A stretch of 51,222 nt of DNA. Origin: Elusimicrobia bacterium CG_4_9_14_3_um_filter_62_55. GTDB lineage: Bacteria; Elusimicrobiota; Elusimicrobia; UBA1565. The notes below the pieces were generated by a model that was not told the DNA's origin, did not search any database, and saw only the letters and a list, made by a program, of their open reading frames with translations. Below, in pieces: positions 45,969 through 51,222 of this stretch. The position numbers and the translations under genes were made by a program. The stretch is from positions 1-51,222 of the forward strand of contig PFUL01000061.1 in the NCBI GenBank assembly GCA_002790095.1, written 5' to 3'. Position 1 is the stretch's first letter. The number at the start of each line of letters is the position of its first letter.

Positions 45969-46520
45969 TTAGAGGAGCGTCGCGGTGGCCTTCTCCGAGG
46001 TGTTTTGGCATTGAATGCAGTATCGCGCGAAAGGCAAAGCCTTGATCCTGGCAATCTCGATCGGCAAACGGCACTGTTCGCACTGCCCGAAGGTGCCCTT
46101 TTCCATTTTGCGCAGCGCCCCTTCGATCTGATCGAGGGTCGTGCGGCCGTTGTCCGAGAGTTCGAACTGCAATTCCCGCTCGATGTTCATCCCGGCTTGG
46201 TCCGCCTCGTCGCCGACGTCTCCTCCGACGATTTCTATCTTTTGAGCGCTGTTCATCGCCTGCATGATTCTCTGCCGCTGTTCGATGAGAAGTCCGCGAA
46301 TCTTGTTCAGTTCTGGCTTGCTCAGGCTGCCACGGGCGAGCTTTTTGCGTTTGGGAGCTCCCTCGGGGGCGGTCGTCTTTAGATCCTCGACGGATTTTCG
46401 CTTGGCGGCGGATCGGCCGGCCGAACGGCGGGAGGGCGCTTTCGCGGCCTTCTTCGCCTTTACGGGTTTGGCCTTCCCTGAGGCCTTCGGATTTTTCTTC
46501 TTTGTCGGTTTCTTGGCCAT
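45969..46520 (-). CDS. DksA/TraR-like zinc-finger protein with a basic N-terminus (183 aa)
   Basis: The C-terminal zinc finger is CEQC (about 147-150) and CIQC (about 169-172), in the pattern FGQCEQCRLPIEIARIKALP. The coiled-coil part (about 70-130) has ARGSLSKPELNKIRGLLIEQ and GDEADQAGMNIERELQF, the DksA acidic tip region. DksA proteins bind the secondary channel of RNA polymerase and mediate the ppGpp response. The first 65 residues are Lys/Ala-rich, like histone H1, which typical DksA lacks. A good promoter lies 30 bases upstream. Confidence 0.86.
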   Translation of the reverse strand: MAKKPTKKKNPKASGKAKPVKAKKAAKAPSRRSAGRSAAKRKSVEDLKTTAPEGAPKRKKLARGSLSKPELNKIRGLLIEQRQRIMQAMNSAQKIEIVGGDVGDEADQAGMNIERELQFELSDNGRTTLDQIEGALRKMEKGTFGQCEQCRLPIEIARIKALPFARYCIQCQNTSEKATATLL

Positions 46521-46550
46521 GGAAAGTCCCTCTCGAGGAAATCGGACAAT

Positions 46551-46578
46551 AGTGTAATAACTTACCGGGACCTGTCAA
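46551..46578 (-). promoter_or_regulatory. Sigma-70 promoter of the DksA-like operon
   Basis: -35 TTGACA (46573-46578, perfect), a 16-base spacer and -10 TACACT (46551-46556). The start near 46544 gives a leader of about 24 bases with GAGAGGGA as ribosome site region. Confidence 0.7.
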
Positions 46579-46669
46579 CATTAAATTGATTCAATTCAGC
46601 CGCAACTATTTTGCAACGGACTAAGTCCGGATTCTATAATTTTTGCGGAGTCCGGCGGACGGCGGGGGA

Positions 46670-48292
46670 TCAGCGGTCCGGTTTCTTCAGCAGGTTTTGG
46701 AAGGTCGACGAGAGCATTCCGATCATCTCGTCCTTCTTCTTCAAGGAGGATTGAATGCTTTCCCGTTCTTTGAGCCATTCGCCGTAGTGGCGCTCGGTTC
46801 GCTCTTTCTCTTTGAGGACCCGGCTGAGGTGTTCAGAGAGCGTGTTGATTTGATCGCGAAGAGCGGTCGTCGACTCGTCGGTCTTGAGGCGCTTCTCGCG
46901 TTCGTCGTCGATGCGTTTCTGCATGTCCAGGATTTTTGCTTCCCAGCGGCGGTCGGAATCCGTTCGCGCGTCGATTTGCGAGGAGACCTTCCCCGCCTCT
47001 TCGGCGAGAGCCTGAGCGAGTTTGTCGCGTTCTTGAGCGAGTTGTCGGAAGCGATCGTCCTTCTGAAGGCTCTCCTGCTCCCGGAGCGAGGCCTCCGCCT
47101 TAAGCCTCTCGATCTCGCCTTGTTGAAACGCGATGCGCTCCTCCAACTCGCGGTGCTTCGCACGTTCCAGTTCGAGAGCGCGGTTGGCGTCCATCAGGCT
47201 TTCGCCTAAGCTGTGCTCCACTTCGCGGCGTTCCAGGCTGTAGGCGCGCAGTTCTTCGGAGCGCTGCTTGAGCGCCCGGAGCAGATCCCGCTTTTCGCGG
47301 TCAAGATCGGCGAGCATTTGATCCTTCGCCTCGCGCGGGCGTGAGACGATCGCATGAACTTCGTCCGCCAGGCGGTGCAGTTTCGACAGAGTGTCCGCGG
47401 CGCCGGATTGGCGCTCGCCGAATGAACTCAAGGACTCCTTGAGCTCCTCGATGCGTTTGGAAAACTGCTCTTCGAGCGCGGTGCGCTCCTTGAGGTGCTC
47501 TTGACGGATGCGGTGATGCTGTTCTTCGATCGTTTCCCGAAGCGCGTCCCGCTCGCGCTGGATCGAGGCGAGTCGATCCTGGTTTTCGTGTAATTCGACC
47601 GCGATGCGCCGGTCGATCGCCTCAAGCCGACCGGCAACCGTTTCCCCGAGGCGGTCGGCGAGCCCGGCCAGCTCGTCGCGAAGCGCTTTGTCTTCCAACG
47701 CCCTCCTGCGGTTGGCCTCAGGTACGGCTCGGCGAAGACTATCGACCTCGCCTGCGAGATCGTCCACCGGAGCGAGGGCCTTGCGGACCGCGGCCAATTC
47801 ATCCTTCAGGCGTCTTAGGTCGTCACGGACCCCCGAGAACTCGTGGGTGACCGATTCCAAGCGGGGCGAGACCGACTCACGGGTCGCCTCCTGTCCCTTG
47901 ATCGCGTCCTTTAGCAAAGAGGCCCAACTCGCGTGCATCTCATCGAGTCGCTTCTCGAGCGCTTCGACGCGACCGGCCGATTGCTGCTTGTTGTCCTCAA
48001 GATCGCGAAGCTCTTTTTCGCGCCGCAGTTCGGCCGAGATGGACTTTAGATGGCTCTCGACCTCTTCCCTCAGTTTTTCCTGGTGTTCGAGCTGTTTTTG
48101 AGAGGAGACGGCCTGTTCCCGTGAGCGAATGAGTTCGCGCTCAAGCGACTCCAGGCGATGCCGCATATATTCGACCATCGGGGATTCGTCGGGCTTCAGA
48201 AGGCCGGCCGGGGGCGGCGCGGGAGGCTTCGGCTCCATGGGGTTTCTCGGCACGGGAGGGAATTCCCGTTCGAAAGGGGATTCTTCTTCCAT
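46670..48292 (-). CDS. Long coiled-coil protein (540 aa)
   Basis: After about 35 Pro-rich residues (PPVPRNPMEPKPPAPPPAG) nearly the whole chain is heptad-like coiled coil rich in Glu, Arg, Lys, Leu and Gln (for example RHRLESLERELIRSREQAVS). No enzyme domain or membrane segment is visible. It is the last gene after the fibronectin-type and PorV-like genes, 1 base apart from the PorV stop. It may be a cytoplasmic scaffold. Similarity to any named family is not clear. Confidence 0.78.
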   Translation of the reverse strand: MEEESPFEREFPPVPRNPMEPKPPAPPPAGLLKPDESPMVEYMRHRLESLERELIRSREQAVSSQKQLEHQEKLREEVESHLKSISAELRREKELRDLEDNKQQSAGRVEALEKRLDEMHASWASLLKDAIKGQEATRESVSPRLESVTHEFSGVRDDLRRLKDELAAVRKALAPVDDLAGEVDSLRRAVPEANRRRALEDKALRDELAGLADRLGETVAGRLEAIDRRIAVELHENQDRLASIQRERDALRETIEEQHHRIRQEHLKERTALEEQFSKRIEELKESLSSFGERQSGAADTLSKLHRLADEVHAIVSRPREAKDQMLADLDREKRDLLRALKQRSEELRAYSLERREVEHSLGESLMDANRALELERAKHRELEERIAFQQGEIERLKAEASLREQESLQKDDRFRQLAQERDKLAQALAEEAGKVSSQIDARTDSDRRWEAKILDMQKRIDDEREKRLKTDESTTALRDQINTLSEHLSRVLKEKERTERHYGEWLKERESIQSSLKKKDEMIGMLSSTFQNLLKKPDR

Positions 48293-48293
48293 C

Positions 48294-49283
48294 TCAGCGC
48301 ATCCGGAACCGTCTGGAGGATTTCGGCGGAAGCGCCCAACTGAACCCGATGCGATGCGTGTTGCCGAGGATTCCGAACGGGACGAACGCGTAGTCGAAGC
48401 TGATGTTCCCGGCCTTCACGCCGAGTCCGAAGGAGACGCCGCGCAGCCCGTCGAGCCCGGTGAATTGATTCTGCATCGAGTAGCCGCCGCGCAGGAAAAT
48501 TCGCGCCTTCGCCCTCGTGTCGAGCTCCATTTCCCCGCCGAGCGACGCGTACGGGTGGCTGCTGACGGGCATCACGCCGTCGAGCACCAAAAGCAAAAAC
48601 GGGCGGGGCCGGATGGACGCACCCAGACGCGCGCGAAAGGGCAAGGTGTCCCTCTTTTTGTCGAATTTCTGTCCTTGGCCGATGTTTTGAACGGCGGCTC
48701 CGAAATTGTACGGGATGACCGCGTCGGTATAATGCGCCTGCATGCCGAAGTCCATCGCGAACGAACTGGCCTTGGCGATCATGTCGGATTGAAAAAATTT
48801 AGCGGTCATCCCCAGCGAAATGTCCCGCTCCGCGTCGGTCAGGTCCATGATGTTCTGCGCCCAACCGACTTCGTAGACGTAGTTTCGCGGATGGAAGGTG
48901 CCGATCGTGTTTCCGCTTAAATCGGTATTGACGATGGATCCCGCGTCCATGTAGCGTACGGCGCCTCCGAGGACGGAGGTCTCGGTGATGCGCTGGGCGT
49001 ACGACGCGTACTGCATCCGGATGCCGTCGAAATATTCGTTGTGCATCGCCGAGGCCGCGGCGCGGGGAATTTGGGCGAGGCCCGCGGGGTTCCAATAGAG
49101 GGCCGCGGAGTCGTTGGCGTCCGCGGTCAGGGCGCCCCCCATCGCGATGCCTCGGGGGTCGACGTCGAGATTGAGGAATTCCGAACCCGCGGTTCCCAGG
49201 GCCTTCGTCGTAAAATCAGTGCCGGCCGACGCGGGAGACGCGGCGATCAGGATCGCGGCGAGACATCGCAGTGAGCGGTTCAC
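48294..49283 (-). CDS. PorV/PorQ-like outer-membrane protein (329 aa)
   Basis: A signal peptide (RCLAAILIAASPASA) is followed by the family start TAGSEFLNLDVDPRGIAMGG and ALYWNPAGLAQIP, as in the PorV/PorQ (UPF0164) barrels. Repeated amphipathic beta strands run to the end. PorV carries cargo with a C-terminal domain in the type IX secretion system, and related barrels occur in phyla without a complete system. The start is GTG at 49283, overlapping the upstream stop as GTGA. The gene follows a cargo-like protein directly, which supports a paired role. Confidence 0.86.
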   Translation of the reverse strand: MNRSLRCLAAILIAASPASAGTDFTTKALGTAGSEFLNLDVDPRGIAMGGALTADANDSAALYWNPAGLAQIPRAAASAMHNEYFDGIRMQYASYAQRITETSVLGGAVRYMDAGSIVNTDLSGNTIGTFHPRNYVYEVGWAQNIMDLTDAERDISLGMTAKFFQSDMIAKASSFAMDFGMQAHYTDAVIPYNFGAAVQNIGQGQKFDKKRDTLPFRARLGASIRPRPFLLLVLDGVMPVSSHPYASLGGEMELDTRAKARIFLRGGYSMQNQFTGLDGLRGVSFGLGVKAGNISFDYAFVPFGILGNTHRIGFSWALPPKSSRRFRMR

Positions 49284-51222
49284 CGGATCACCACCAGCTT
49301 GCTTTTCTTTTTAGTGCCGCCGGACTCGATGACGGCGATGTAGAGGCCGCTCGCCACGGGGCGCCCGGCCTTGTTTGTCGCGTCCCAGGTCGCGACGCCG
49401 GAGGCGTTCGTCGTCGTCTCGTGGACTTCTCCGCCGTGGAGGGTGTAGATCCGGATGCGCGTGTTCGCCGGCATGCGGTCGAAGGTGAAGAATCCGTTGC
49501 GGGTCTTGTAGAGCGGGTTCGGGAAGATGCGGGAATTGGCGGTGTTCGCCTGCGGAGCCAGTTGCGCGAGCTGGAAGGTCGAGAGATGGTTGATTTGCGC
49601 GGTGACCGTCTTCCCCGCCTGATCGACGACGCTCGGGAGGGGGACGCAGGAAGAAGACGCCGGGTCCCAGCGGACGATTCCGAGCGTCGAGACGCTGCCG
49701 AGATTCGCCTCGCCGGGAACGTACTGGAGGCTCATCTCGAACGGGAAATCGGGCTGAAGGCTCGGGATCGGCGTGATGGTGATCGACGCGTCGATGCCGC
49801 CGCAGTTTTTCACCGAATCCGTCGTGACGAAGAACTGCGTGTCCTGCGGGAACGCGTGCGGGGGAATGCGGAAGCTGACCTGCCGGAGAATCCCCTCGGC
49901 TCCCGTCGCGCCGAGCGTGCCGCCCGCCGTCGTGATGCCTTGGATCGGAACCGGAAACGCGATCGAGCCCGGCGGACCGCCGCCGTTGTTGGTGACGCTT
50001 TGAGTCGACGTTTGAGCGGTTTCGCGGCCGAACTGGTCGTAGGCCGAGACGCGGAAATGATAGTTCTGACCGGTGATGAGATTCGAAATCGTCGCGGTGG
50101 TCAAGAAGAAATCACCGCCGAAGGTCGAGAACGTCGCGAAGTGCGCGGCGAAGTTGTCGCTGGAAAAGAGCACCTGATATTCGGTGAGAGCATGGTTCCC
50201 GTTCGCGTCCCACGTGAGCGTGATTCGGGACGGTTCGTTGATGGTGACGATCGGGCTCCCCGGCGCGGCGGCCAGGGTCACCGTGGTACCGAGCGCGGTA
50301 AAGCCCGTTCCCGCTCCGTCGCCGTTGAGCGCCTGGACTTCGAGAGTGAAGGCCGTGTTCGGCGTCAGGCCGGAAATCGACGAATCCAATTGATTTCCGG
50401 GCGACAAGGTCGTCAGCGTCTCGGTGAATTGCGTCAGGTAGCGAAGGACGTATTGCGTCTCCGGAGGATTCTGGTTTTCCCGCCAAAGCACGGTGAACCC
50501 GCCGGTCGACACGTTCGTGACAGGGGGTGTTCCGATCACCGGGGCCGCGGCCTGGGTAAAAACCGTCGTCCCCGGTGAAAGTTGTCCGGTGCCTCCCGGC
50601 AGCACCGCTCGGATCCGGACTCCGTAGGCGGTGTTCGTGGAGAGCTTCGTCTGGGTAAAGCTTGGAATCGTCGAGGTTCCCAGCAAAGCGCTGTTGCTGG
50701 CGTGGCGGATTTCATAGGAGCTCGCTTGGCCGACTTTCGCCCAGGACCAGAAAATTTCCGTCGGACTCTGAGGGGTGCCCGTCAGGTTGGCGATCTCGCT
50801 GTCCGGAGTCAGCACCGGGACCGTCGCGATGGAAACCGGACCGTCGCCGGCGATGTTGTAGGCCGACACCTTGATCATGTCCGAAGTGTCCGGTCCGAGA
50901 TTCCGGTGCAGGAACACTTGGGGAGACCCCGGGCCTCCCGAGTGGGCCACGGTCGCGACGAACACGCCGCTGGTCGCCGAATAGATGTTGTAGCCGTCGA
51001 AATCGACCCCGACCGTTCCGGAGACGCCGGTCCAGGTCCAACTGACCGAGGAGGACCCGACCGACGAGCCCGAGGGAGTTCCCGGGGTCAAGGTCGGCTT
51101 GTCCGGCGCTATTTGGACGAACTTGGAATCGGAGTATTGACCGTTCGCACCGACGCGGAGGGAGTACCAGCCGCGCGGCAATTTGAGGGCGGTGTCGGGA
51201 AGGGCGAAGGTCATGGACGAAT
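49280..51222 (-). CDS. Fibronectin type III-like secreted protein with a type IX-like C-terminal domain, 5' end cut by the window
   Basis: The frame is open to the window edge, so the N-terminus is missing. About 644 residues are visible in the part after an internal Met. Several fibronectin type III repeats follow each other (SVSWTWTGVSGTVGVDFDGY, PNTAFTLEVQALNGDGAG, ITLTWDANGNHALTEYQVLF). Then a unique region (about 430-560) and a C-terminal domain (about 565-644): FPNPLYKTRNGFFTF, RIRIYTLHGGEVHETT, WDATNKAGRPVASGLYIAVI, KSKLVVIR. The last matches the FlgD-like, Por-secretion type A sorting domains. It is probably a surface protein exported by a type IX-like route. The next gene is PorV-like. 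Confidence 0.85.
   Translation of the reverse strand, partial: SSMTFALPDTALKLPRGWYSLRVGANGQYSDSKFVQIAPDKPTLTPGTPSGSSVGSSSVSWTWTGVSGTVGVDFDGYNIYSATSGVFVATVAHSGGPGSPQVFLHRNLGPDTSDMIKVSAYNIAGDGPVSIATVPVLTPDSEIANLTGTPQSPTEIFWSWAKVGQASSYEIRHASNSALLGTSTIPSFTQTKLSTNTAYGVRIRAVLPGGTGQLSPGTTVFTQAAAPVIGTPPVTNVSTGGFTVLWRENQNPPETQYVLRYLTQFTETLTTLSPGNQLDSSISGLTPNTAFTLEVQALNGDGAGTGFTALGTTVTLAAAPGSPIVTINEPSRITLTWDANGNHALTEYQVLFSSDNFAAHFATFSTFGGDFFLTTATISNLITGQNYHFRVSAYDQFGRETAQTSTQSVTNNGGGPPGSIAFPVPIQGITTAGGTLGATGAEGILRQVSFRIPPHAFPQDTQFFVTTDSVKNCGGIDASITITPIPSLQPDFPFEMSLQYVPGEANLGSVSTLGIVRWDPASSSCVPLPSVVDQAGKTVTAQINHLSTFQLAQLAPQANTANSRIFPNPLYKTRNGFFTFDRMPANTRIRIYTLHGGEVHETTTNASGVATWDATNKAGRPVASGLYIAVIESGGTKKKSKLVVIR

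Noticed and set aside
46605-46650. TTGCAA and TATAAT with an 18-base spacer on the plus strand
   Set aside because: No gene follows on the plus strand; the flanking genes are on the minus strand. An antisense promoter cannot be excluded but is not supported.
1-51222. CRISPR array, prophage, or insertion sequence
   Set aside because: No regularly spaced direct repeats, no phage structural genes and no transposase or integrase were seen on either strand.

Overview
This is a GC-rich bacterial chromosome segment with very tight gene packing and many 4-base stop/start overlaps (ATGA, GTGA, TTGA). No marker gene here fixes the taxonomy. Several features fit Elusimicrobiota or a related Gram-negative phylum, and I infer that rather than show it: an outer membrane with porins, a PorV/PorQ-type protein beside a fibronectin-type protein with a type IX-like C-terminal domain, a full Bat operon, and proteins starting with a signal-like segment followed by an Ala/Pro/Ser-rich stretch. 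No rRNA, CRISPR array, integrase or transposase was found.

Layout. 1-3133 (minus strand): a porin-like gene cut by the window edge, a complete porin with a strong sigma-70 promoter and a long leader, and a membrane-anchored TPR protein just downstream of tRNA-Arg(CCU). 3203-6452: a segment that looks acquired, bounded by that tRNA gene and a decayed second copy of its 5' half and promoter. It carries an MFS transporter, a PqqD-like protein and a DUF234-type ATPase. 6489-10890: an XRE regulator, a SWIM/SNF2 helicase, a ParE-type toxin-antitoxin pair and a chimeric DUF2203 gene. 10887-16860: housekeeping genes (EVE, apt, a sigma-70 factor, acylphosphatase, two tRNA-Pro, MerR, HU, bifunctional nuclease, plsY, hflX). 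16857-20280: miaA, a PilZ protein, a large cloverleaf-forming inverted repeat, miaB and an ASCH protein.

20370-35057: yceI, then two MoxR systems. The first is MoxR plus a DUF58-TgpA transglutaminase fusion. The second is a nine-gene overlapping operon: two HEAT-repeat proteins, MoxR, DUF58, a DUF4381-like protein, BatA, a BatB-BatC fusion, BatD and BatE. MoxR ATPases are thought to remodel or activate the VWA proteins, with the DUF58, TPR, HEAT and BatD parts as adaptors at the inner membrane.

35260-43250 (plus strand): a 1750-residue tandem ABC transporter with a signal-like N-terminus, two Ala/Pro-rich exported proteins, and an RDD protein with a pilin-like tail. 43251-51222 (minus strand): an ArnT-like glycosyltransferase, a zinc alcohol dehydrogenase, a DksA-like regulator, a long coiled-coil protein, a PorV-like protein and a fibronectin-type secreted protein cut by the window edge.

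The most unusual items are the cloverleaf element at 18334-18596, the ABC transporter with duplicated extra modules (one carrying HEXXH), the shared exported-prefix design, the fusions in the MoxR loci, the tRNA-bounded segment, and a recurring promoter spacing that predicts leaderless mRNAs.
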